Below, piece by piece: positions 1 through 5,799 of a DNA stretch of 9,548 bases. The stretch spans positions 1 to 9,548 of the forward strand of contig PSRL01000145.1 of the NCBI GenBank assembly GCA_003176035.1, given 5' to 3'. Both the position numbers and the translations under genes were made by a program. Under the pieces are notes generated by a model, which made no database searches, was not told the DNA's origin, and saw nothing but the letters and a program-made list of their open reading frames with translations. This DNA comes from Verrucomicrobiota bacterium. GTDB lineage: Bacteria; Verrucomicrobiota; Verrucomicrobiia; Chthoniobacterales; Xiphinematobacteraceae. How positions within the stretch are numbered: position 1 is the first letter of the stretch; each line of letters opens with the position of its first letter.

Positions 1-32
1 CTGCGCTACTCGACCAACTGAGCAACATAGGC
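1..32 (-). tRNA. tRNA gene, 5' part only (identity unknown)
   Basis: Read on the minus strand, the sequence starts with a seven-base acceptor 5' arm (GCCTATG), then TT, then a D arm of GCTC, loop AGTTGGTC and GAGT. This is followed by A and the 5' side of an anticodon stem (GCGCA). The layout matches a bacterial tRNA up to about position 32, and the gene runs off the left edge before the anticodon, so the amino acid cannot be read. Base 21 of the D loop is C where A is usual, and base 32 would be G, which is uncommon; the gene could therefore be atypical or decayed. The 5' end lies only about five bases from the start of the ankyrin remnant on the other strand. Confidence 0.7.
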
Positions 33-37
33 GCCGG

Positions 38-591
38 ATGCTTTTCAACCCTTTTTCAGGGGGTACTAGTTATGGAAATGAAGCCACCGTTTCTACTCTT
101 ATTCGGGCAGGAGCTGATATACTGCCCCAGATTGCGGGGGGCAGACTAGTGCAGCTGGTTATGGAAATGAAGCCACCGTTTCTACTCTTATTCGGGCAGG
201 AGCTGATATACATGCCCCAGATTGCGGGGGGCAGACCCCATTGCATGTTGCTGCTCAGACTGACAACAAACCAGTATTCGATCGTCTTATTCAGGCAGGA
301 GCCAATGTACATGCCAAAGATTCAAGGGGACGGAATCTACTGCATTATGTTGCCGCCTATCCTGCCACCTCTCCAGATAGAGGAACGCAGATCGCCGAAT
401 ACCTTGTAAAAAATATGGGTATAAATGCGCAAGATTCCAATCAGCAAACGCCACTAGACTTGGCAACAATAGCAAAAAAAGAGCGAAGTCTAAGGCATAA
501 TGCGGTATGGTTGAGGCTGTTAAAGCCAGAACCAAAGAAGACTTCGCTCAAAGCAAACTGTAAGTATCATTTTATAGGGGTTTCTCTATAG
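38..591 (+). pseudogene. Ankyrin-repeat protein remnant, frameshifted
   Basis: Three to four ankyrin repeats can be read: a frame-2 stretch from the ATG at 38 (NEATVSTLIRAGADI), then frame 1 to a TAG at 589-591 (TPLHVAAQ, RLIQAGANVHAKDSRGRNLLHYVAA, GINAQDSNQQTPLDLA). Each repeat shows the TPLH helix signature and the AGAxxxAxD turn. The frames are separated by a one-base deletion at about 122-123: copy 1 reads ATACTGCC where copy 2 reads ATACATGCC. Restoring that A joins the frames. The unit between the two copies has also lost the bases that should encode the rest of TPLH (it reads GGQTSAAG). The first in-frame start after the break is a TTG at 241, which would give a 116-aa stump. Ankyrin repeats mediate protein-protein binding and in bacteria are common in host-associated lineages. 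I call it a pseudogene, but a sequencing or assembly error in the repeat is possible. Confidence 0.75.
71..236 (+). repeat. Near-perfect tandem duplication within the ankyrin region
   Basis: Copy 1 covers 71-146 (76 bases) and copy 2 covers 160-236 (77 bases). They are identical by eye except for one A present in copy 2 and missing from copy 1 next to base 122. The period is 89 bases, equal to 30 codons once the lost base is restored, whereas ankyrin units are normally 33 codons. An ACTAGT hexamer precedes both copies (65-70 and 145-150), with nine extra bases after it in copy 2. The identity, including third codon positions, points to a recent duplication or gene conversion. Confidence 0.85.
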
Positions 592-601
592 GTCTCGCAG
601 A

Positions 602-621
602 AAGGATACCTGGCCATCCTT
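602..621 (-). terminator. Hairpin after the NTF2-like gene, possible weak terminator
   Basis: AAGGAT (602-607) and ATCCTT (616-621) form a six-bp stem with an eight-base loop. On the minus strand the stem is followed by a short TCT stretch. It lies downstream of the minus-strand gene ending at 698. The stem is short and the T tract poor, so termination function is only a possibility. Confidence 0.25.
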
Positions 622-626
622 GCTCC

Positions 627-645
627 TGATACTGCTCCAGTATTA
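627..645 (+). terminator. Hairpin after the ankyrin remnant, possible terminator
   Basis: ATACTG (629-634) and CAGTAT (638-643) pair around a CTC loop. A G-T pair and a T-A pair extend the stem to eight. TTTCT follows on the plus strand. It sits about 35 bases after the ankyrin stop, where a plus-strand terminator would be expected, but the stem is AT-rich. An alternative pairing, CTGCTC (632-637) with GAGCAG (652-657), is also possible. Confidence 0.35.
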
Positions 646-697
646 TTTCTCGAGCAGGTGCTTTATAGATCTGAGAGAGGTGTAGGCGCTGGTTTTC

Positions 698-1102
698 TTA
701 CTTCCGTGATCCTAAATCTTTGTCCCTGGGATCTCCGCTAAGAAGTCGAGAAAGCTCTTCACAGCGAATAATTTTTCCATTCATCACGGTAAAATGAGCA
801 AAAAATTCAATTTCACTTTGAGTCCCATTTAACTGAGTCGCCGTAACCCTATGATGCGTTAAAACATCATTATTTTCTCCTGAAATGGCAACAATGTTTA
901 CAACAAGACATGTGGTTGTCTTTTGTAAGGCGTGGATGTGTTGTACAAATTCCTGATAATTCAGTTCATGACCATCAGCGCATTGCGAATAATCGTCAGC
1001 GAAATAACTAAATAATTTTGAGAGAGAAGTAGTGTGCAACCGCTCAAGTTGTTTTAAGACGTAAGATACAATTGCTATTGGAGTGTGCGCGTCGATATCC
1101 AT
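698..1102 (-). CDS. Small NTF2/SnoaL-like protein of unknown function
   Basis: The 134-residue product has the size and hydrophobic rhythm of the NTF2-like (SnoaL, DUF4440-type) alpha+beta barrel. N-terminal helices (about 8-38, including LKQLERLHTTSLSKLFSYFA) are followed by alternating strands ending in EIEFFAHFTVMNGKIIRCEEL (about 97-117), the typical closing strand pair. I see no signal peptide or membrane segment, so it is probably cytoplasmic. The family includes small-molecule isomerases, hydrolases and non-catalytic ligand-binding domains, and I cannot choose among them. The ATG at 1102 lies 27 bases after the livH stop on the same strand, so it is probably the last gene of the transporter transcript, in the place where livM would be expected. 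No Shine-Dalgarno sequence is visible. The fold call rests on pattern only. Confidence 0.7.
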   Translation of the reverse strand: MDIDAHTPIAIVSYVLKQLERLHTTSLSKLFSYFADDYSQCADGHELNYQEFVQHIHALQKTTTCLVVNIVAISGENNDVLTHHRVTATQLNGTQSEIEFFAHFTVMNGKIIRCEELSRLLSGDPRDKDLGSRK

Positions 1103-1129
1103 TGACTGGGAGGCGTGAGAGAATTTTTT

Positions 1130-2035
1130 CTAGACCTTTTCAGGCATGGATTTCCCCAAAAGGCCGGCGGGGCGTAGGAGCAAAATGAGGATCAGAATTC
1201 CGAAGGCCACAGCATCACGATAGGAGGAAATGGAGGAACCACCGATTAAGCTTTCTACCATGCCCAATAAGAGCCCTCCCAAAGCCGCTCCGGGCAGGCT
1301 TCCGATTCCACCTAAAACGGCAGCCACAAATGCCTTAATTCCTGGAAGAATTCCCATCAAGGGGTCGATGGAGTGAACGTTGAGTGCGTAGAGAATACCG
1401 CCCGCCCCGGCGAGAGCGGAACCCGTGGCGAATGTTAAGGAAATGACAGCATTTGTATTTACACCCATTAATGCAGCCGCATCCCGATTTTGAGAAAGTG
1501 CTCGCATAGCCATGCCGAAGCGTGTGTATAGCACCAAAAAGCGGAGCCCCAGAAGCAGAACTCCGGACACCCCAAGGGCTACAAGGTGATTAGAGGAAAC
1601 GCTCAATCCGAATCCCAATGAAAGTCGAACGGGGGGAAGAAGGTCCGGAAATGGCTTTACATTGACTCCAAAAAGGATCTGCCCCCCATATTCTAACAAC
1701 AAGGAGACGCCAATGGAAGTAATGAGCACTGTGAGACGAGCGTGTTTTCTCAAGGGGCGATAGGCGAAAAATTCGATTAAGACACCGAGCAAAGCACAGA
1801 CCGCCATCGCAGCGACTAACACTGCTACGCCAACGGGAAGCGTTCCCCAACGGCCGAAAATTTCATGCATTTTAGGTGCCAGGTAATATCCTGCGAAAGC
1901 ACCGATCATGAGAACATCCCCATGGGCGAAATTGATAAAGCGCAACACTCCGTAAACCATTGTGTATCCGAGAGCGATGAGTGCGTAAATTGACCCTAAG
2001 GAGAGTCCGTTGATCAGTTGCTGTGCAAGTTCCAT
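1130..2035 (-). CDS. livH: Branched-chain amino acid ABC transporter permease, LivH type
   Basis: This 301-residue inner-membrane protein carries the LivH hallmarks. The N-terminus (5-40) runs through INGLSLGSIYALIALGYTMV to INFAHGD. Hydrophobic segments follow throughout, then an ALAGAGGILYAL stretch. The cytoplasmic EAA-like loop that contacts the ATPase is at about 240-258 (LGGIGSLPGAALGGLLLG). LivH pairs with LivM in the membrane and with LivG/LivF ATPases to import branched-chain or other hydrophobic amino acids, amides or urea delivered by a periplasmic binding protein. The length is normal and no lesion is seen. Its ATG overlaps the stop codon of the upstream binding protein (TAATG), which implies translational coupling. 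No livM, livG or livF follows, so its partners must be encoded elsewhere. Exact substrate cannot be told from sequence. Confidence 0.93.
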   Translation of the reverse strand: MELAQQLINGLSLGSIYALIALGYTMVYGVLRFINFAHGDVLMIGAFAGYYLAPKMHEIFGRWGTLPVGVAVLVAAMAVCALLGVLIEFFAYRPLRKHARLTVLITSIGVSLLLEYGGQILFGVNVKPFPDLLPPVRLSLGFGLSVSSNHLVALGVSGVLLLGLRFLVLYTRFGMAMRALSQNRDAAALMGVNTNAVISLTFATGSALAGAGGILYALNVHSIDPLMGILPGIKAFVAAVLGGIGSLPGAALGGLLLGMVESLIGGSSISSYRDAVAFGILILILLLRPAGLLGKSMPEKV

Positions 2036-3222
2036 TAAAGCGAGACAGTTTCGAGGTAAGTAAATTTTCCGTTTTGAACCCGGATAATAACCGCAGACTT
2101 TTGAGGATTGCGATTTTCATCAAATGTAATGGTGCCGGTGACGCCTGGAAAGTTTTTTGTATTTTCCAAAGCGGCTTGAATCTTCGTGGTTTCTACGCTT
2201 TTGGCGCGCTCAATGGCATCCGCCAATAATTTCATGGAATCATAAGCAAGAGCCGCCAAAGAGGAGGGAAGGTCGCCATATTTTTGAGAATAGGCTTTGA
2301 CGAAGTTTTGGACGGTCGGATTTTGATTATCCGAAGTAAAGTGACTGACAAAATAGACCCCCTCCACGGCCTTACCTCCTATTTTTAAGAGGCCCCTCGA
2401 GTCAAAGCCGTCCGCACCGGTAAAGGGAGCATTTAATCCGATTTGACGGGCCTGGCTGATGATTGCGCCGGCATAGGTATAATAAGTGGGGAGAAAGATT
2501 GCTTCCGGGTTTGCCGCTTTCAAGGCTGTAAGCTGCGCATTAAAATCCTTGTCGCCTTCACTAAAGCTTTGTTGGGCTATGATTTGACCGCCCCCCGTCA
2601 CAAACTCATGCGCAAAACTTTTGGCGAGACCGATACTGTAATCTGTGGAAGTATCCGAGAGAATTGCAACTCGCCGGATTCCAAGAGAACGCATAAATTT
2701 CGCCATGACTTTTCCTTGGAATTCGTCAATGAAGGCGGTGCGGAAAATATAATTTCCAATCTGTGTGACTCGAGCCACGGTGGAAGATGAAATCATCGGG
2801 ACTTCAGCTTTTTGAGCAATGGGGGCTGCCTCCAGAGATCTTCCCCCCGCAACCTCTCCTAGCAAAGCGATCACATGGTTCCTATGAATCAACTCTCTGG
2901 CAATGAGTGAGCTTTCGCCTGCTTTGGATTGATTGTCCCTTACAATCAGTTGGATCTGATGACCACCGAGCAGCCCTCCATGCGAATTGATTTCATCAAC
3001 CGCCAGTTGGATCGCATGTAAGCTATCCACACCGTAACTTGCTTCTGCGCCGGTAAGGGATGCATACAATCCAATGGGAATGTCCGCGATTTTTTTTCCA
3101 TTATTCGACTCTTGTTTGCAGGCAGACAAAGCAATTGCGAGTAAAACAGTCATCAGCAATCCGGATAAAACCGTGAAAGTTTTGATGCGAATAATAGGTG
3201 GATGCATGGAATAGTATTTCAT
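2035..3222 (-). CDS. LIV-type ABC transporter substrate-binding lipoprotein (paralogue 1, next to livH)
   Basis: The 395-residue product is a type I periplasmic binding protein of the Leu/Ile/Val (HAAT, Peripla_BP_6) family. A lipoprotein signal peptide ends in ALSAC, with the lipidated Cys at 35. The mature part shows ASLTGAEASYG (54-64), INSHGGLLGG (78-87), VRDNQSKAGE (94-103), GEVAGGRSLEAAPIA (122-136) and the ligand-loop region ISSSTVARVT (144-153). It should be tethered to a membrane facing the periplasm and deliver its ligand to the LivH permease encoded next to it. ATG at 3222 has no Shine-Dalgarno; Met6 is an alternative start. It lies 40 bases after the paralogue ending at 3263 and shares many sequence blocks with it. 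The SSST ligand loop differs from both neighbours, so ligand identity is open. Confidence 0.92.
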   Translation of the reverse strand: MKYYSMHPPIIRIKTFTVLSGLLMTVLLAIALSACKQESNNGKKIADIPIGLYASLTGAEASYGVDSLHAIQLAVDEINSHGGLLGGHQIQLIVRDNQSKAGESSLIARELIHRNHVIALLGEVAGGRSLEAAPIAQKAEVPMISSSTVARVTQIGNYIFRTAFIDEFQGKVMAKFMRSLGIRRVAILSDTSTDYSIGLAKSFAHEFVTGGGQIIAQQSFSEGDKDFNAQLTALKAANPEAIFLPTYYTYAGAIISQARQIGLNAPFTGADGFDSRGLLKIGGKAVEGVYFVSHFTSDNQNPTVQNFVKAYSQKYGDLPSSLAALAYDSMKLLADAIERAKSVETTKIQAALENTKNFPGVTGTITFDENRNPQKSAVIIRVQNGKFTYLETVSL

Positions 3223-3262
3223 CTAGTGGTTTCGCTGGGATTCTTTTATGCGATTGAAAATT

Positions 3263-4465
3263 TTATTTCTTAAATTCGGTGGGCGTTTCTTTGTTGAGAA
3301 AGCGAAATTGTCCCTGCTGAATGCGAAGGAGCACCATAGCCTTTGAAGGGTCTCGATTTTCATCAAATTTGATAGTGCCGCTGACTCCTTGGTAATTATC
3401 GGTTTCGGCAAGTGCGTCTCGAATGGTTCGAGAGGTGGTGTTTCCTGCCCGTTGTATGGCATCAGCTATTAACATTAGTGCGTCGTAGCCAGTAGCGGCA
3501 AGCGCCATAGGTTTTGTGCCATATTTTTTTTCATATTTTGCTACAAAAGCTTGGACAGCCGGCTGCGGATCTTCCGAAGAAAATGTGTTCGTGAAGATCG
3601 CTCCTTCCGCGGCATCGCCTGCCACGCGGACCAGATCAGCGGAATCCCACGAATCCCCCCCCAAGATCAAAGTTTTTAACCCCAGGGACTGTGCTTGTTT
3701 CATAATCGGAGCACTGTCGGTATACGAACCGGGAAGGAGCAGGCAGTCAGCGCCCGAATTCTGGATACTGGTCAACTGCGCCAAAAAATCTTTGTCACCA
3801 GCGTTATAACTTTGCTCAGCTACAATTTCCCCGCCTAAGTCTATGAAGCGTTGCTTAAAGCTTTTAGCGATGGTCGTACTGTTATCTTTGCTGATGTCCA
3901 CCAGGAGCGCTGCTTGTTTTTTGCCTATGGAATGAGCATATTGTGCGAGTGCCGCCCCTTGCTGGCTGTCGCGATAACTGACCCGAAAAATAAAGTTGCC
4001 GGTTTTCGTCACTTTGTCATTTGAAGCCGAATTAGCAACCAGCGGAATCCCGTATCGCTGTGCAATGGGAGCCGCTTCCAGGGTGCGGCCTGATGCCACT
4101 TCCCCAATCAATGCAACCACATGGTCCCGACTGATGAGTTCTTTCACCAAAGACGAAGTTTCGCCCGCTTTGGATTGGTTGTCTCGTATCACCAGTTCAA
4201 TGGGGTGACCCAAAACTCCACCACTTTGATTGATCTGTTCCGCCGCCATCCGGATCCCCTTCATGGCATCCTGACCAAAGCTGGCTTCCGCACCGCTTAA
4301 CGATTGAAACACCCCTATTCGAATGTGCTCCGCGGACTCAGTGTTTTTCGAACTGTCATGCTTTTGACACGATTGAAAACAAATCAGGAGTAGGATCAAT
4401 AATGAAAGGTACCAGAGTCTAATAGGGAGGGGTGAAAACACGCGAAAGGAAAAGTAATAATACAT
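3263..4465 (-). CDS. LIV-type ABC transporter substrate-binding lipoprotein (paralogue 2)
   Basis: The product is a 400-residue type I periplasmic binding protein. The signal peptide has a Leu/Ile-rich core (about 15-30) and ends in FQSC, with the lipidated Cys at 33. Family blocks are QSLSGAEASFG (54-64), INQSGGVLGHP (78-88), IRDNQSKAGE (93-102), GEVASGRTLEAAPIA (121-135), ligand loop NSASNDKVT (145-153) and, later, GGDSWDS. Its closest relative in the window is the next gene downstream (2035-3222), with shared blocks such as RDNQSKAGE and LEAAPIAQ, so the pair probably arose by tandem duplication. The DNA carries a run of eight C on the plus strand (3655-3662, G on the coding strand) in the LGGDSW region. 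The ATG at 4465 follows an A-run and lacks a Shine-Dalgarno. Ligand is unknown. Confidence 0.92.
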   Translation of the reverse strand: MYYYFSFRVFSPLPIRLWYLSLLILLLICFQSCQKHDSSKNTESAEHIRIGVFQSLSGAEASFGQDAMKGIRMAAEQINQSGGVLGHPIELVIRDNQSKAGETSSLVKELISRDHVVALIGEVASGRTLEAAPIAQRYGIPLVANSASNDKVTKTGNFIFRVSYRDSQQGAALAQYAHSIGKKQAALLVDISKDNSTTIAKSFKQRFIDLGGEIVAEQSYNAGDKDFLAQLTSIQNSGADCLLLPGSYTDSAPIMKQAQSLGLKTLILGGDSWDSADLVRVAGDAAEGAIFTNTFSSEDPQPAVQAFVAKYEKKYGTKPMALAATGYDALMLIADAIQRAGNTTSRTIRDALAETDNYQGVSGTIKFDENRDPSKAMVLLRIQQGQFRFLNKETPTEFKK

Positions 4466-4510
4466 TTTTTTGACAATATCGATAACTACGGAAGACGCGG
4501 CTATTAGTTA

Positions 4511-4533
4511 GGAATAAAAGCATAAGTTATTCC
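4511..4533. promoter_or_regulatory. Inverted repeat in the gap between binding-protein genes
   Basis: GGAATAA (4511-4517) and TTATTCC (4527-4533) are exact inverse complements separated by nine bases. They fill part of the 71-bp gap between the third and second binding-protein genes. It could be a hairpin that attenuates transcription between the genes or an operator for the downstream pair. No T-run follows the stem on the minus strand, so a classical terminator is less likely. A weaker six-bp dyad, GTGCTA (4534-4539) with TAGCAC (4551-4556), overlaps the upstream stop codon. Confidence 0.35.
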
Positions 4534-4536
4534 GTG

Positions 4537-5718
4537 CTAATTTGTTATGATAGCACAGGGGACAAATTTCCCTTTTTCCACTCGGGTTACGAAGACATGT
4601 TTACGAGGATTGCGGTCCCTTGAAAAGGAAAACATCCCAGTGGCCACGGGAAAATCCCGAATACCGAGGAGATTTTCACGAATTTTCGCTGGTTTTTCGG
4701 TATTCCGCAAAGCTTCTCCCAAGACCAAGAGAGCGTCATGTGCAAGAGCGGAAAGGGCGGTTCCGGAGGTGCCAAAAAGCGTTTGGTAATTTTGGGCAAA
4801 ACGCCGTGAGTGGAAATCCTCTGTTTCCGGAGGAAAGTGGGTAATAAAATAGCAGCCTTCAATGACATCCGTCCATGCTACCAAATCCGGAGTGTCCCAG
4901 CCATCGCCGCCTAAGATCGGAATTTTTAATCCTAATGCTCTGATATTGCGGGCTGCTATGGCTCCTTCCACATGGAGAAGTGGCAGTACTAAAAGGTCCG
5001 GCTTTGCTTCCTGAATGGATCGCAATTGGGGAGAAAAGTCCCTGCAATCACTAATATTTTGGCGGGTGACCACGGCGCCGCTGCGGCGTTGGAATTCGGT
5101 TTCAAAGGCTTGACCAAGGTTGGAACTGTATTCGTGAGAAGGATCAATCAAAATAGCAACTCTCATAAAACCAGCATCTTGAGCGAATTTAGCCATGGCT
5201 CTTGCCTGCTGCGAATTTTCGAAGCATGTGCGAAAAATGTATTTTCCAAGCTTCGTCAAACGGTCATTGGTTGCGGCAGGGCTGATAAATGGAATCCCGC
5301 TTCGTTCCGCAATCGGGGCCGCCTCCATAGAGCGGCCGGAATCCGGTTCCCCAATGAGTGCCCGAACACCTTGTCGATAGATTAAATCGCGCACGACTAC
5401 CGAAGTCTCGCCTTCTTTGGACTGAGTATCTCGGATAACGAGCCGAATCGGTTTGAGATTGTAAACGGCGCGATCCAAATTTATCTGCTTGAGAGCTATT
5501 TCCAATCCGCGTAGAGCCTCTCGGCCATAGAGTGAATCTCGTCCAGTCAAAGGCAAAAGGGCTCCCACAGGGACTTCCGCGCGATTCAAAGGAGGCTTCT
5601 TACAACTGGCTATTCCAGTGAGAACGAGGATCGCATACAAAAATATAAAGATAGAACAGAAAACTGACATTGCGATTGTTCTTTTATTTTCTGAATAACT
5701 ATATGTCCATAAGCACAT
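4537..5718 (-). CDS. LIV-type ABC transporter substrate-binding lipoprotein (paralogue 3, divergent)
   Basis: From the ATG at 5718 the product is 393 residues long. A signal peptide ends in GIASC, lipidated Cys at 39, followed by the binding-protein blocks LLPLTGRDSLYG, RDTQSKEGETS, GEPDSGRSMEAAPIA, the loop ISPAATNDRLT (145-155) and GGDGWDT. The frame extends upstream to a TTG at 5775 (412 aa). I prefer 5718 because the longer form would place the 16-bp dyad inside the gene and leave only 24 bases to the divergent gene. An ATG at 5670 is also possible, but it drops the positively charged KR that suits a signal peptide. It is more divergent than the other two: it lacks the usual GG-LG turn (here DRAVYNLKP) and has GRDSLYG for GAEASYG. 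It is probably the first gene of the minus-strand cluster. Ligand is unknown. Confidence 0.88.
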   Translation of the reverse strand: MCLWTYSYSENKRTIAMSVFCSIFIFLYAILVLTGIASCKKPPLNRAEVPVGALLPLTGRDSLYGREALRGLEIALKQINLDRAVYNLKPIRLVIRDTQSKEGETSVVVRDLIYRQGVRALIGEPDSGRSMEAAPIAERSGIPFISPAATNDRLTKLGKYIFRTCFENSQQARAMAKFAQDAGFMRVAILIDPSHEYSSNLGQAFETEFQRRSGAVVTRQNISDCRDFSPQLRSIQEAKPDLLVLPLLHVEGAIAARNIRALGLKIPILGGDGWDTPDLVAWTDVIEGCYFITHFPPETEDFHSRRFAQNYQTLFGTSGTALSALAHDALLVLGEALRNTEKPAKIRENLLGIRDFPVATGMFSFSRDRNPRKHVFVTRVEKGKFVPCAIITN

Positions 5719-5749
5719 TGGTAAATCAATTTGCGTGTTTTGTATGGTT

Positions 5750-5765
5750 GAAACAGGACTGTTTC
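5750..5765. promoter_or_regulatory. Perfect 16-bp dyad, candidate operator in the divergent promoter region
   Basis: GAAACAG-GA-CTGTTTC is a perfect inverted repeat with seven-base arms and a two-base centre. It lies 34 bases before the plus-strand ATG at 5800 and 31 bases before the preferred minus-strand start at 5718. Dyads of this size between divergent genes are typical binding sites for dimeric repressors or activators. No regulator gene is visible in the window and I cannot assign a family. No clear -35/-10 pair was found in either direction. Confidence 0.45.
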
Positions 5766-5799
5766 TCTTTCGCAATTGCTTCTGATAGCGTTGTAGCCA

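Noticed and set aside
65..236. Repeats considered as a CRISPR array
   Set aside because: There are only two copies, each about 76 bases, with a short junction between them, and the repeat itself encodes ankyrin residues.
2443..2790. Plus-strand open frame of 115 codons opposite a binding-protein gene
   Set aside because: It is antisense to a clear binding-protein gene, shows no family pattern, and is explained by the codon use of the real gene.
3516..3809. Plus-strand open frame of 97 codons opposite paralogue 2
   Set aside because: Antisense to a strong coding sequence, with no homology pattern.
4469..4474. TTGACA hexamer on the plus strand, a perfect -35 match
   Set aside because: No -10-like sequence lies 15-19 bases downstream, and no plus-strand gene follows.
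5026..5385. Plus-strand open frame of 119 codons opposite paralogue 3
   Set aside because: It lies entirely within a well-supported minus-strand coding region and has no recognisable domain.
5719..5775. TTG-initiated extension of paralogue 3 (to 412 aa)
   Set aside because: It would put the 16-bp dyad inside the gene and leave only 24 bases for two divergent promoters; not excluded, but less likely than the ATG at 5718.
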